A program made the translations under genes and the position numbers. The notes beneath the pieces are model-generated. The model had not been told where the DNA came from. It ran no database searches and worked only from the letters and a program-made list of their open reading frames with translations. From the NCBI GenBank assembly GCA_021771715.1, contig JAETOO010000012.1, positions 54,384 to 118,383 on the forward strand: a DNA stretch of 64,000 bases, given 5' to 3'. Below are positions 7,954-18,515 of the stretch, one piece after another. The stretch comes from Oscillospiraceae bacterium. Its GTDB lineage: Bacteria > Bacillota > Clostridia > Lachnospirales > Lachnospiraceae. Position 1 is the first letter of the stretch. Every line of letters begins with the position of its first letter.

Positions 7954-9627
7954 TCAGTTGTTTGCGTAATGCTCTACCATGTGGTTGATCGCTGTCAGAA
8001 GCGCATCGATCGACGCCCGGATGATATCGACGTCGAGACCTGCACCCCAGTGCAGCTTGCCCTGCTTGTCCTTGATGCCGACATAGGCGATTGCCCTTGA
8101 GCTCGAGCTCTGCTCCAGCGCGTGCTCCTCGTAGGTCACAAGGTCGTACTCGAGGCGGAAATGCTTCTTCATCGCGTTGCTCACCGCGTTCAGACGGCCG
8201 TTTCCGGAAGCCACGACGACGTTTGTCTTGCCGCCGTAGGTCGCGGTCACCTCCGCGATGATGCCGTTGTGCTGCTTGAAGTGCACCTCGTCGATCCGGT
8301 ACGGCTCGTTGATGTTCTCAAACTTATCCTTGAAAATCTGGAAGATCTCATCGGGCTGCAGCTCCTTATGCAGCTGATCCGAGACGCCCTTCGCTGCGTA
8401 GCCCATAGCCTCCCGCATCTTCTTCGGCAGCCGGAGTCCGTAGTGCTGCTCCAGGATGTAGCCGACTCCGCCCTTGCCGGACTGGCTGTTGATCCGGATG
8501 ACGTCTGCGTCGTAGGAGCGGCCGATGTCGGTCGGGTCGATCGGGAGGTACGGCACCGTCCACAGCTCGCTGCTCTTCTCCTCGCGGTACTTCATGCCCT
8601 TCGCGATCGCGTCCTGGTGAGAGCCGGAGAACGCCGCAAACACGAGGCCGCCGCCGTACGGGCTCCGCTCGTCGACCTTCATGCCGGTGTACGACTCGTA
8701 GCACTCGGTGACGTACGGCATATCGGCAAAATCGAGCTCCGGGTCCACACCCATCGCGTACATGTTGAGCGCCAGCGTCACGATGTCCACGTTGCCGGTG
8801 CGCTCGCCGTTGCCGAAGAGCGTGCCCTCGATCCGGTCCGCGCCTGCGAGCATGCCCATCTCCGCGTCGGAGATGCCGCATCCCCGGTCGTTGTGCGGGT
8901 GCAGGGAGAGGACCACGTTCTCTCTGTATTTCAGGTGATCATTCATGTACTCAATCTGGCTCGCATAGACGTGCGGCATCGACATCTGCACGGTGCTCGG
9001 CAGGTTGATGATCGCCTTGCGCTCCGCGGTCGGCTGCCATACGTCGAGCACTGCATTGCAGACCTCGGCAGCGTAGTCGATCTCTGTGCCGGTGAAGCTC
9101 TCCGGGCTGTACTCAAACCGGTAATCGGCGTGCGCCTCCTCCGTCAGCTCCTTGAGCAGCTTCGCGCCGTCCACTGCGATCTGCAGGATCTCCTCCTTCG
9201 ACTTGCCGAACACCTGCTCGCGCTGTGCCAGGGAGGTCGAGTTGTAGACGTGCACGATGACATTCTTCGCGCCCCTGACGGCCTCAAACGTCTTGCGGAT
9301 GATGTGCTCTCTCGCCTGAGTGAGCACCTGGATCGTCACATCGTCCGGAATCAGATCCTGCTCGATCAGCGCGCGGAGGAACTGATACTCTGTGTCGGAC
9401 GCCGCCGGGAAACCGACCTCGATCTCCTTGAAGCCGACCTTGACGAGCAGCTTGAAGAAGTTGATCTTCTGCTCGAGCGACATCGGGACCACCAGCGCCT
9501 GGTTGCCGTCGCGCAGATCGACGCTGCACCAGATCGGCGCATGGTCGACATACTCCTTCTCGGCCCACTTCATGGAGCGGACAGGCGGCATAAAATACTG
9601 ACGGGTGTACTTTCTGTGATTCATCAT
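7954..9627 (-). CDS. leuA: 2-isopropylmalate synthase (long LeuA form)
   Basis: APIWCSVDLRDGNQALVVPMSLEQKINFFKLLVKVGFKEIEVGFPAAS; LHPHNDRGCGISDAEMG; C-terminal LeuA dimer domain. Confidence 0.95.
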   Translation of the reverse strand: MMNHRKYTRQYFMPPVRSMKWAEKEYVDHAPIWCSVDLRDGNQALVVPMSLEQKINFFKLLVKVGFKEIEVGFPAASDTEYQFLRALIEQDLIPDDVTIQVLTQAREHIIRKTFEAVRGAKNVIVHVYNSTSLAQREQVFGKSKEEILQIAVDGAKLLKELTEEAHADYRFEYSPESFTGTEIDYAAEVCNAVLDVWQPTAERKAIINLPSTVQMSMPHVYASQIEYMNDHLKYRENVVLSLHPHNDRGCGISDAEMGMLAGADRIEGTLFGNGERTGNVDIVTLALNMYAMGVDPELDFADMPYVTECYESYTGMKVDERSPYGGGLVFAAFSGSHQDAIAKGMKYREEKSSELWTVPYLPIDPTDIGRSYDADVIRINSQSGKGGVGYILEQHYGLRLPKKMREAMGYAAKGVSDQLHKELQPDEIFQIFKDKFENINEPYRIDEVHFKQHNGIIAEVTATYGGKTNVVVASGNGRLNAVSNAMKKHFRLEYDLVTYEEHALEQSSSSRAIAYVGIKDKQGKLHWGAGLDVDIIRASIDALLTAINHMVEHYANN

Positions 9628-9763
9628 AATAACTGTCTCCTTTTCCTGTGATCTGTCTTGAAACCGGAAGCGGGGCCGCCGGACGGCCTGCCTCCATGAA
9701 AAAGCAGTGCGGCATTCAGAGTGTATCCGCGATCGTTCTGCGGTTGCTGCAAATAAAAATCTC

Positions 9764-10052
9764 CTGTGATCCCTCTTTTTGGGGGAATCACAGGAGACGG
9801 AAGATCATTCTTTCGCGGTACCACTCTCTTTTATGCTATGCATACACTCTGCGGATACGGGCAGCTGCTGCCTTATATCCATCCCGGGGTAACGGTCGGG
9901 GCTCCGTCTGTGTCTACTCTCCCGGATACGGGATTTCGGACAGCCGCTCAGGGGCGAGTTCCGCTCATCACTTCTGACGCCTCACACCGCCCGGCGCCTC
10001 TCTGAAAAAAATGAGTAAACGTACTATTCCCCGTCCTTGCATTTTTCATTTC
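9764..10052 (-). promoter_or_regulatory. T-box leader (probable leucine tRNA sensing) of leuA
   Basis: Minus strand: GAGTGGTACCGCG T-box core (RC at 9815-9828), CAGAGAG motif, GGAACTCGCCCCTGAGC with candidate CUC specifier, terminator CTCCTGTGATTCCCCC...GGGATCACAGGAGATTTTTATTT. Confidence 0.88.
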
Positions 10053-10101
10053 GCTATGTGAACCAATTTACCATCGAAATGAAGTTTTGTCAACCATTTT
10101 T

Positions 10102-11739
10102 TTAATCACCTTTCACGCGGAGCGCCGTGATATTTTTCGTCTCGGCGCCGCCTGTGCGCGACATCCAGTAGACGATGACGTACTTTCCTTCATAGAGCGC
10201 GTCCGCCATCTCGAGGTCACAGTCTGAGATGTCAAACGAGCGGTAGATCCCGTCATTGTCCAGGATCTTCATCGTGTCGGGCGTGAGCTGCGTGACGACA
10301 CCCTCTGCGCTCACGCTCTGCTCCTCGGGCGCATCCACGTGGCGCGTGTAGTCATTGACCACCGAGGCAGTGTACGGCGCGGCTGCTCCGGAATACGATA
10401 CCTCGACCCAGTCTCCGGTGCAGATGGTATCCTTCAGATTCAGCTTCGCGTACGTCGTGTTGAAGGAAATAGTTCCCTGCCCGTCGTCCCTGCGGATCGT
10501 GAGGGAGCCGAACGACGCGTCGGTCACGGTTCCGGACAGATAGCTCTCCTTCACCACGCTCTTGTCGACCGGCACATTCCAGGAGAGGTAGTCGGCGAAG
10601 ACGTAGCCGACGTTTCCGTTGTACTTCACGCGAACCCAGCCGTTGTCCGTCGTGCCTGTGATCTCGACGGAGCTTCCTCTCGCGAGCACCCCGTAGATCG
10701 CGCCGTCCGAGGACCAGGTGGTGCGCACGTTGACGTCCGCCGTCGCGTACATCGTGCCGCTGCCGTCCTTTGTGATCACCGGCTTCTTCGTCGTCACATA
10801 GTCGCCCCAGATGTACCCGGTCACGCCGTTGTACTGTACCTGGATCCAGCCGTCGCTCGTGTACCCGGTCTCCATGATGCCGCTGCCGGCGCTAAGGCCG
10901 CCGAGAATCACGGCCCCGAGGTCGCCCGCCGCACGGACATTCACGTCGGTTGTCACATAGACGGCCTGTGCCAGCGGAGTGATGGTCTCCACAGGCTCAT
11001 CCGCCGCCTGTTTTTTATACTCCGAGAGATCCGGCAGCGAGACATTGACCGCCTCGCCGACCCGGCGGAACTCCACGTCCGTCTTCGTCAGGAAGGTCTC
11101 GGACTGGTCGCCCTGCGTCGTCGTGTAGACGAGCTGAATGCTGCGGTTCGTCACGTGGCCGTCGCGGTCGACGAGCATCGTGCCCTGGAGCGAGTCGATC
11201 ACGAGTCCCTGATCCTCGCTCGCCCCGGCGAGCAGCTTCTTCGAGTAGTCGCCGAGCGTCTCCGGCGTCGCGGCGAACTGGTAGGTGACACTGCCGTCCG
11301 GCCCTGCCTCGGAGCAGAGCACCTTCAGATACTTGCTCGTCAGGTCAATGTACGTGTGTCCGTTGATGATATCCCAGATCTGGCTCCGGTCCATCTCCAG
11401 GCGGACCTTTCCGTCCGAGGTCGTCGTGTAATAAAAGCTGTCACGGTAATAGCTCTCCGTGCTGCTCTCCTCTGTCTTTACCTGGATATCTGCCTTGAGG
11501 TAATCCGTCTTGATTCCGGAGAGCATCAGGTCGACCTCTTTCTGGGCGGCGATATTGGTCGCGGAGGAGATCGTCTTCTCCAGCACGGACACATCGAGTC
11601 CCTCCAGCATATCCTGTCCCTGCACCGCCGTGTTGTACGCGGCCTCCAGCGACGGCTCAAACGCCGCCTCCGACCGGGTCCCGCCAAGGACCGACACAAG
11701 CGCCGCGCAGATGACACTTGCCAAACATAATTTTCTCAT
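10102..11739 (-). CDS. secreted protein with two bacterial SH3 domains; N-terminal DUF6612-like lipoprotein-type domain possible
   Basis: Signal peptide MRKLCLASVICAALVSVLGGTRSEA; VNVRAAGDLGAVILGGLSAGSGIMETGYTSDGWIQVQYNGVTGYIWGDYV and VNVRTTWSSDGAIYGVLARGSSVEITGTTDNGWVRVKYNGNVGYVFADYL. Confidence 0.8.
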   Translation of the reverse strand: MRKLCLASVICAALVSVLGGTRSEAAFEPSLEAAYNTAVQGQDMLEGLDVSVLEKTISSATNIAAQKEVDLMLSGIKTDYLKADIQVKTEESSTESYYRDSFYYTTTSDGKVRLEMDRSQIWDIINGHTYIDLTSKYLKVLCSEAGPDGSVTYQFAATPETLGDYSKKLLAGASEDQGLVIDSLQGTMLVDRDGHVTNRSIQLVYTTTQGDQSETFLTKTDVEFRRVGEAVNVSLPDLSEYKKQAADEPVETITPLAQAVYVTTDVNVRAAGDLGAVILGGLSAGSGIMETGYTSDGWIQVQYNGVTGYIWGDYVTTKKPVITKDGSGTMYATADVNVRTTWSSDGAIYGVLARGSSVEITGTTDNGWVRVKYNGNVGYVFADYLSWNVPVDKSVVKESYLSGTVTDASFGSLTIRRDDGQGTISFNTTYAKLNLKDTICTGDWVEVSYSGAAAPYTASVVNDYTRHVDAPEEQSVSAEGVVTQLTPDTMKILDNDGIYRSFDISDCDLEMADALYEGKYVIVYWMSRTGGAETKNITALRVKGD

Positions 11740-11843
11740 AGAGCACACCACTCCCTTCCTCCCACATCAGTCTCTTACTAATTATATTCATGATTCTGCC
11801 GGACGTTCACTACGCAGGCCGCAGGTCTTCGTTCCACTTCGGT

Positions 11844-12003
11844 CGGTGCTAAACGCGTGCCACTGGCACACAGCACCGCCCGCTTTGCGAGCTATCCGCT
11901 GCTATCGCAGCTCCTGTCTGTGGCTGATGGGCGTTCCGCCCATCCCAAAATGCAAATACAGTCTTACGCAAATAAATTTGCTCCAGACTGTCTTCACATT
12001 TTG
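11844..12003. repeat. intergenic element with three consecutive hairpins
   Basis: CGGTGCT/AGCACCG (11844-11878); GATGGGCG-ttc-CGCCCATC (11926-11944); CAAAATG...ACAGTCT...GCAAAT/ATTTGC...AGACTGT...CATTTTG (11946-12003). Confidence 0.7.
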
Positions 12004-12110
12004 CTGGCGTGCTGAACTGTTACACATAAACATATTGGCACAGAAACCTGTATTCTGTCAAGAAGATTCCCGGCGAATGCTTCGTGCCTTCTGCCTGATT
12101 TCCGGCGCTC

Positions 12111-13604
12111 TTATCTCCTGGCCAGTTCCTTCGTGATGTCCTCCCAGGTGACCTGGCGCTCCGCCATCAGCACCATCACGTGGTAGAGGAAATCGGAGAT
12201 CTCGTACTTGATTTCCTCCGGGTCTGGATTCTTGGCCGCGATGATGATCTCCGTGGCCTCCTCGCCGACCTTCTTGAGGATTTTGTCGATTCCCTTGTCG
12301 AACAGATAGTTGGTGTAGGAGCCCTCCTTCGGATGAATCTTGCGGTCCTCAATCACACGGTAGACATCCTCGAAGACTTTCAGCGGATTCGTCTCGTCGT
12401 ACTCTTTTTTCAGGATCGTGCGGTAGAAGCAGCTGCGGTTGCCGGTATGGCAGGCAGCGCCAACCTGGTGCACCTTCGCGAGCAGCGTGTCCTTGTCGCA
12501 GTCGACCAGGAGCTCCTTGAGGTACTGAAAATGCCCGGAAGTCAGCCCCTTGACCCAGAGTTCCTGGCGGCTGCGGCTCCAGTAGGTCATGCGGCCGGTG
12601 CGCACGGTCATCTCGTACGCTTCCTGATTCATGTACGCGACCATCAGGACCTCCTGCGTCTTGTAGTCCTGGACGACGACCGGAACCAGACCGTCCGAAT
12701 TTTCCAGAAGATCCGGCCAGGCGACGGAGGTCTCGTACGTGTTGACCGGAATATCCGCCTCCTTCAGCGCGTGCTTCAGAGCCATGTAATCGTATTCCGG
12801 CGACATGAACGCGCGCGCGCACAGTCCGAAGACGGCCTCCTGTCTGAGCAGCGCGGCCACAGACGAAAAGAAAGACGATTTCTCCGATGCTTTCGGGGAC
12901 ACCGAAGACAACACGTCTTCCATCATCCCGGACACTCCCCGAGTCGAACCTTCCGGTGACTTCTCGGATGCTCCTTGAGTCGAGACTTCCGGTGATTTCT
13001 CAGATGCTCCCTGAGTCGAATCTTCCGGCGGCAGCTGCGTTGCCGCACTCTCGGCGATTGTTCCGTCCCAGCCCTGCACAACGAGCAGCTGCGGAATATC
13101 GCCGTCCTGCCTGGCTGCCATCTGCAGGGCGTCCGGCAGCAGTTCCTCCGTAAGCAGCACGATGCCGCAAAGCAGCGGGCCGTGGCTTGCGGCCTCCCCG
13201 AGCGCCTGTGCATCCTTCACACAGGCGAGCAGCTTCTCTTTCCCGAATCTGGAGGAGGCCTCGTGGGTCAGCTCGATGTTCGTTTCCTTTGCATAGTTCA
13301 GGAACACCTTCTGGCAGCCGGCGTAGAGGAGCTTCTTGACATCCTCCAGCCTGCGCACATTTCCGCCGCCGTAGATCGGGATATCGACCGTGCGCGCCAT
13401 CTCCTTGATCACGCCGATGGCCGCATCGTGCTCCGCATCCCCGTCGGAAAAATCAAACAGCAAAATCGCGTCCGCGCCGCAGTTGCCGTAGCGCTCCGCA
13501 AGCGCTGACGCAGTTCCGCCTTCATACGCAGTAAAATCATGCGGTCCGCTGACCGCTCTCCCGTTCTTCAGATAGACCGGGACGATTATTTCTTTTTTGG
13601 TCAT
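12111..13604 (-). CDS. hisIE: HisF/HisA-like domain fused to phosphoribosyl-AMP cyclohydrolase / phosphoribosyl-ATP pyrophosphatase
   Basis: His[48 protein letters not shown]...[18 protein letters not shown]; His[36 protein letters not shown]-terminal TIM-barrel-like IYGGGNVR...KVFLNYA. Confidence 0.92.
   Translation of the reverse strand: MTKKEIIVPVYLKNGRAVSGPHDFTAYEGGTASALAERYGNCGADAILLFDFSDGDAEHDAAIGVIKEMARTVDIPIYGGGNVRRLEDVKKLLYAGCQKVFLNYAKETNIELTHEASSRFGKEKLLACVKDAQALGEAASHGPLLCGIVLLTEELLPDALQMAARQDGDIPQLLVVQGWDGTIAESAATQLPPEDSTQGASEKSPEVSTQGASEKSPEGSTRGVSGMMEDVLSSVSPKASEKSSFFSSVAALLRQEAVFGLCARAFMSPEYDYMALKHALKEADIPVNTYETSVAWPDLLENSDGLVPVVVQDYKTQEVLMVAYMNQEAYEMTVRTGRMTYWSRSRQELWVKGLTSGHFQYLKELLVDCDKDTLLAKVHQVGAACHTGNRSCFYRTILKKEYDETNPLKVFEDVYRVIEDRKIHPKEGSYTNYLFDKGIDKILKKVGEEATEIIIAAKNPDPEEIKYEISDFLYHVMVLMAERQVTWEDITKELARR
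12935..13022. repeat. in-frame 36-bp tandem repeat in the HisF-like/HisI linker
   Basis: GAGTCGA anchors at 12941, 12977, 13013; protein [12 protein letters not shown] / [12 protein letters not shown] / STRGVSGM. Confidence 0.85.
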
Positions 13605-13636
13605 ACGTTTTCCTTTCTCTCTGTCCGGCGTTTTCT

Positions 13637-14227
13637 CTACAGGCTTCCCTTCGTGGAGAGCACGTCGGTGATGCGCGGATCATAGCCGGTCGCCTCATCG
13701 AGCGCCTTCGCAAACGCCTTAAACATTCCCTCGGCCATATGGTGATTGTTGCCGGGGCTGATCATCTTGAAGTGCAGGTTCATGGCCGCGGCGTAGGACA
13801 CCGCGTAGAAGAACTCCCGCACCAGCTCCGTGTCCAGCCCTCCGATCCGCTCCACCGTGAATTCCGCGTCTGAGCGGTAGTACGGGCGGCCGCACAGATC
13901 GACCGCGCACAGCACGAGCACCTCGTCCATCGGCAGGATCCGGCTCCCGTAGCGGCGGATGCCCTTCTTCTCTCCAACCGCCTGCCGGATCGCCTCGCCC
14001 AGCACGATCCCGGTATCCTCGACCGTGTGATGGCCGTCCACCTCCAGATCTCCGCAGACCTTCACCTCCAGGTCAAACAGCCCGTGCCGCGCAAACCCGT
14101 TCAGCATATGGTCAAAAAAACCGATTCCCGTCTCGATCTGCGCCTTCCCCGTGCCGTCCAGATCCAGGCGGACTCTGATTTTCGTCTCCTTTGTATTCCG
14201 TTCCACTTCCGCAATGCGATGTTCCAT
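13637..14227 (-). CDS. hisB: imidazoleglycerol-phosphate dehydratase
   Basis: [56 protein letters not shown]. Confidence 0.95.
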   Translation of the reverse strand: MEHRIAEVERNTKETKIRVRLDLDGTGKAQIETGIGFFDHMLNGFARHGLFDLEVKVCGDLEVDGHHTVEDTGIVLGEAIRQAVGEKKGIRRYGSRILPMDEVLVLCAVDLCGRPYYRSDAEFTVERIGGLDTELVREFFYAVSYAAAMNLHFKMISPGNNHHMAEGMFKAFAKALDEATGYDPRITDVLSTKGSL

Positions 14228-14377
14228 AGCTCTGCCGCTCCTTCCCCTGACCGAATTTTTTGCCGGCCGTCCGCACTTTGCCTGCTCAATCAGACTCCAT
14301 CATTCTCCGGCGCTCTTTCTTCTTGCTCGAATCCCATCCTCCGCAAGCGCCTTTTCTTTCCCGGACCCGAGTGTCTG

Positions 14378-15679
14378 TCAGCTCTCTTCCTGCTCAAACC
14401 GCACCCGGATCGAGTTCGCGTGTGCGGTCAGCTTCTCCGCCTCGGCGAACGCGATGATGTCCTCGTGGATCGGCGCAAGCGCTTCCCTGGAATAATAGAC
14501 AATGCTCGATTTTTTGATGAAATCATCGACGGAGAGCGCGGAGAAAAACTTCGCCGTGCCGTTCGTCGGCAGCACGTGGTTCGGCCCTGCGAAATAGTCG
14601 CCGAGCGGCTCGCTGCTGTACTCCCCGATGAAGATGGCGCCCGCATTCCGGATCTTCGTCAGAACCTCAAACGGGTTCCTGGTGACGAGCTCGAGATGCT
14701 CCGATGCGATCTCATTCACCGCGTCAACTGCGTCCTCCAGCGTGTCGGCGAGCAGGATAAAGCCGTACTGGTCAAGCGATTTCTGAATGATCTCTGTCCT
14801 GGAGAGCGTCTTCAGAAAGCCCTCGATCTCCTCCTGCACCTGCTTCGCGAGCGTCTCGCTCGTGGTCACAAGGATCGCGGAGGCCATCTCATCATGCTCC
14901 GCCTGGGAGAGCAGGTCCGCCGCCACGTAGCGCGGATTCGCCGAGTCATCTGCGAGCACGAGGATCTCACTCGGCCCGGCCACCGAGTCGATGCTGACGT
15001 GGCCGTAGACGGCGCGCTTCGCGAGCGCAACGTAAATGTTGCCGGGGCCGGTGATCTTGTCCGCCTTCGGGATGCTCTTCGTGCCGTACGCGAGCGCGGC
15101 GATCGCCTGCGCACCGCCGACCTTGTAGATCTCGTCGGTCCCGGCCTCGTGCGCCGCCACCAGCGTCGACGCCGGAATCCGCCCGTCCCTTCCCGGCGGG
15201 GTCGTCATCACGATCCGCCCGACGCCCGCCACCTTCGCCGGCACGACGTTCATCAGGACAGAGGACGGATAGACGGCCTTTCCGCCCGGAACATACACAC
15301 CGACAGTGCCAAGCGGCGTGATCTTCTGTCCGAGAATCGTCCCGTTCTCCGTCGAGTCGAACCAGCTGTATTTTTTTTGCTTCTCGTGATAGCTTCGGAT
15401 GTTCACGAGGGCCTTGCGGATCACGTCGAGCAGGACGGGATCAACCTCCTCATACGCCTCCTGAATCTCCTCCGGTGTGACGCGAATCGTGTCAGCCGTG
15501 ATCACCGCGCCGTCAAAGCGCTCCGTATACTCGAACAGCGCCTCGTCCCCGCGCGCCCGTACCTCCTCGACAATCGCCTTCACCCGCTCCTCATAGTCCC
15601 CGTAATTGTCCGGGCTGCGCTTGAGCAAGTGATTCAAAATGTCCTGCTTTGTCTCCTGTGTCAATTTTACAATCTGCAT
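14378..15679 (-). CDS. hisD: histidinol dehydrogenase
   Basis: YVPGGKAVYPSSVLMNVVPAKVAGV...TGPGNIYVALAKRAVYGHVSIDSVAGPSEI. Confidence 0.95.
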   Translation of the reverse strand: MQIVKLTQETKQDILNHLLKRSPDNYGDYEERVKAIVEEVRARGDEALFEYTERFDGAVITADTIRVTPEEIQEAYEEVDPVLLDVIRKALVNIRSYHEKQKKYSWFDSTENGTILGQKITPLGTVGVYVPGGKAVYPSSVLMNVVPAKVAGVGRIVMTTPPGRDGRIPASTLVAAHEAGTDEIYKVGGAQAIAALAYGTKSIPKADKITGPGNIYVALAKRAVYGHVSIDSVAGPSEILVLADDSANPRYVAADLLSQAEHDEMASAILVTTSETLAKQVQEEIEGFLKTLSRTEIIQKSLDQYGFILLADTLEDAVDAVNEIASEHLELVTRNPFEVLTKIRNAGAIFIGEYSSEPLGDYFAGPNHVLPTNGTAKFFSALSVDDFIKKSSIVYYSREALAPIHEDIIAFAEAEKLTAHANSIRVRFEQEES

Positions 15680-15809
15680 TTGCTCTCTCCTCCTGCCTTT
15701 CTGGTGTGTACCTCGCATGACTGCCGCCCGCAGCGGTCTGGCACCCAATGTATCTACCCACGCAGTTCTCCCGCGATCACCGTATTTTCTCCTGCCGCTG
15801 ATCGCTGTC

Positions 15810-16475
15810 TTACTTCTGCTGCTGTCCCGTGATCACTGAATTCAGCGCGTCCAGCAGCTGCGTGATCCGCTCATTCTCCATCCGCATGCTGACCGGGTTC
15901 ACGACGACGCGCGCCGACAGCGGACAGACCTCCTCGAGCACCACCAGCCCGTTCTCCCGCAGCGTCGACCCGGTCTCGACGATGTCGACGATGACCTCCG
16001 AGAGCCCGACGATCGGGGCGAGCTCGATGGAGCCGTTCAGCTTGATGATCTCCACGGTCTGGTTCCGCTGGTTGTAGAAATAGTCCTTTGCAATCCTCGG
16101 ATATTTCGTCGCGACGCGGATCAGCTCCTGCCCGTTCAGCAGATTTCCCGCCTCCTTTGGGCCGCAGACGCACATCCGGCATTTTCCAAAGCCGAGGTCG
16201 AGCACTTCGTAGATCTTGCGCCCCTCCTCGAGAATCGTGTCCTTTCCGACGACGCCGATATCCGCCGCCCCGTACTCCACGTAGGTCGGCACATCCGGCC
16301 CCTTCGCGAGGAAAAAGCGCAGCTTCCGCTCCTCATTTACAAAGATCAGCTTCCGCGATGCGGGATCCTTCATCTCCTCACAGGTGATCCCGACCTGCTC
16401 CAGAAGCTGCAGTGTCTTATTTGCCAGACGCCCCTTCGTCAGGGCAAACGTCAGGTAACGTGTCTCCTTTTCCAT
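15810..16475 (-). CDS. hisG: ATP phosphoribosyltransferase, short form
   Basis: [57 protein letters not shown]; hisZ adjacent. Confidence 0.95.
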   Translation of the reverse strand: MEKETRYLTFALTKGRLANKTLQLLEQVGITCEEMKDPASRKLIFVNEERKLRFFLAKGPDVPTYVEYGAADIGVVGKDTILEEGRKIYEVLDLGFGKCRMCVCGPKEAGNLLNGQELIRVATKYPRIAKDYFYNQRNQTVEIIKLNGSIELAPIVGLSEVIVDIVETGSTLRENGLVVLEEVCPLSARVVVNPVSMRMENERITQLLDALNSVITGQQQK

Positions 16476-16542
16476 AGCTATCCCTCTTCCTCTATTCCCG
16501 CGGGCAACGACCCAGGCGGCCCTGCCTGCGGCTCCTGCTCCC

Positions 16543-17721
16543 CTACAATTCGACCACCAGCATGCACTTTGCCGCCTCCGCGTAGCTTTTGCAGTCCGCG
16601 CGGGACCGGCTCTCGGTGATGCGCACCAGCTCCACGTCGATGCCGCGGCCGCGCAGCTCGAGCGCCCGGCGAATCGCCTCCTCCTGCTTGTCCTGCTCGT
16701 AGAGGATCATGCAGTGGCTCGAGGTGAGCGGCTGCTCGATCTTCTGCCTTGTCAGCGCGTTCATGAGCTGGTCGATCACCGCCACGAACCCGACGGCAGG
16801 CGCATCTTTCCCGAAATGCGCCAGCAGGCTGTCATACCGCCCGCCCTTGATCACGGCGTCCCCGGTCCCGAACGTGTAGCCGCGGAACACGATCCCCGTG
16901 TAGTACATATACCGGCTCAGCATCCCCAGGTCGAAGGAGACGTACTGCTCCACGCCGTACAGCTTCAGGATCCGCCAGATCTCCCGCAGTCTTGCGAGCG
17001 CAGCGAGCGCGTCTGTGTTTCCGGTCAGGGATTCCGCGCGCTCCAGTACCTTTTCCGTGCCGAACAGGCCGGTCAGAGACGCGAACAGCCGCCTCTGATT
17101 TTCCCCGATCTCCTGGGAGGCGAGCAGCTTCTCGACGCCGAAGGTATTCTTGTTCTTGATCAGCTCTTTGAGCTCCTCCTCGGTCTGACGGTCGAGGCCG
17201 GCCTCGCGGACGAGCGATTGGAAAAATCCAGCGTGCCCGAGGCTGATCTGAAATTCCTTCAGCCCGGAGGCCAGCAGAAGCTGCACGACGAGCGCGATGA
17301 TCTCCGCGTCCGCGTCCGCGCTGTCATCCCCGATCAGCTCCCCGCCGATCTGCGTCGTCTCCTTCATCCGGCCCTGATAGCTCGAATTGTTGATGAATGC
17401 ATTTCCGAGGTACGTCAGGCGGATCGCCATGTTCTCATTTAAAAAATACTTTGCCGCGGCGCGCGCGATCGACGGCGTGAAGTCCGGCCGGAGCACCAGC
17501 GTGTTGCCCTCCCGGTCGAAAAACTTGTACAGTTCCCGCGACGGGATCGTGCCGACCTCCTTGCCGAAGACGTCAAAAAACTCGAACGTCGGGGTCTCGA
17601 TATCCCGGTAGCCGTAGGATTTGATCACCGTGTGCAGTCGCTCCTGCAGCGCGAGCTTCTGCTCGCATTCCCGATTGTAGATATCGCGCACACCCTCCGG
17701 GGTATGGATCATATTCTGCAT
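16543..17721 (-). CDS. hisZ: ATP phosphoribosyltransferase regulatory subunit
   Basis: HisRS-like: [46 protein letters not shown]...[12 protein letters not shown]; upstream of hisG. Confidence 0.93.
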   Translation of the reverse strand: MQNMIHTPEGVRDIYNRECEQKLALQERLHTVIKSYGYRDIETPTFEFFDVFGKEVGTIPSRELYKFFDREGNTLVLRPDFTPSIARAAAKYFLNENMAIRLTYLGNAFINNSSYQGRMKETTQIGGELIGDDSADADAEIIALVVQLLLASGLKEFQISLGHAGFFQSLVREAGLDRQTEEELKELIKNKNTFGVEKLLASQEIGENQRRLFASLTGLFGTEKVLERAESLTGNTDALAALARLREIWRILKLYGVEQYVSFDLGMLSRYMYYTGIVFRGYTFGTGDAVIKGGRYDSLLAHFGKDAPAVGFVAVIDQLMNALTRQKIEQPLTSSHCMILYEQDKQEEAIRRALELRGRGIDVELVRITESRSRADCKSYAEAAKCMLVVEL

Positions 17722-17963
17722 GACACAAATTCCTTTCCTGACCGCAGCCGCGCCCCGCCGGATCTCCGGGCGGACCTGCGCGTGCGGATGCCTTATGTTG
17801 ATGCGTTATCGTTTACACATTGTGCTTTTCTACTCTGCACGTTTTCTATTCTGTATCTCTGTCTGCGCGGTACATTGACTGCTGTTTGCTTTCGCGCATT
17901 GCAGTGCTAATTTATTACCACATGAAACAGCCCACGAAATTATACGAGATTCCGGGCGAAATG

Positions 17964-18497
17964 TCAATCTCTGGATTCCAGATCCCGCTTCAGTCCTTCG
18001 AGATAAGGGACGAGAATCCCGTTTTTCGGCTCCAGATAGTAATCCTGATCCAGCTCCATGTACCGGAAGCTCTTTCGCCCACCCTGCTCGGCGCGGCGCC
18101 AGAACGCCATCATATCCTTGTAGGGCAGGTAAAACAGCTCGTTGCGCATGCTGAAGAACAGGACCAGAAACGAGATCCCCCCCTGCTTCTCAAAGTCTGT
18201 CATGAACTGCACCTGATGTGCGTGGATGTTCTGGAGCGCGAAGGTGTCCGAAGTGCACTCCTTCGCGTCAAAGCAGACCGGGACCCCCTGCACTGCCCCG
18301 ATATAGTCTACGGTACTCTTCTGCTCAAAATACGCCAGCGTGATGTGCCGGTGCTCCTTGTCGATTTTCAAGGGCGTGATCGGCGTCGGTATCTTCTGGA
18401 TCAGGGCCAGCCCTTTTTCCAGATACAGCTCGTTTGTCCGGTTGATCAGCTCCTCCAGCGTGGAGCCTCTCAGGCCCCGTGTGTTCCAGGTTGCCAT
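17964..18497 (-). CDS. recU: Holliday junction resolvase RecU
   Basis: TRGLRGSTLEELINRTNELYLEKGLALIQKIPTPITP...STVDYIGAVQGVPVCFDAKEC. Confidence 0.9.
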   Translation of the reverse strand: MATWNTRGLRGSTLEELINRTNELYLEKGLALIQKIPTPITPLKIDKEHRHITLAYFEQKSTVDYIGAVQGVPVCFDAKECTSDTFALQNIHAHQVQFMTDFEKQGGISFLVLFFSMRNELFYLPYKDMMAFWRRAEQGGRKSFRYMELDQDYYLEPKNGILVPYLEGLKRDLESRD

Positions 18498-18515
18498 AGT
18501 ATCCTCTTTCTGTTT

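Noticed and set aside
8122-9651. 509-aa plus-strand ORF opposite leuA, and similar long antisense ORFs (6448-7593, 10339-11730, 14027-15832, 36759-38222, 46344-47564, 47954-49720)
   Set aside because: Shadow ORFs from high-GC codon bias; Arg/His/Leu-rich non-globular translations with no recognisable motifs, lying opposite well-recognised genes.
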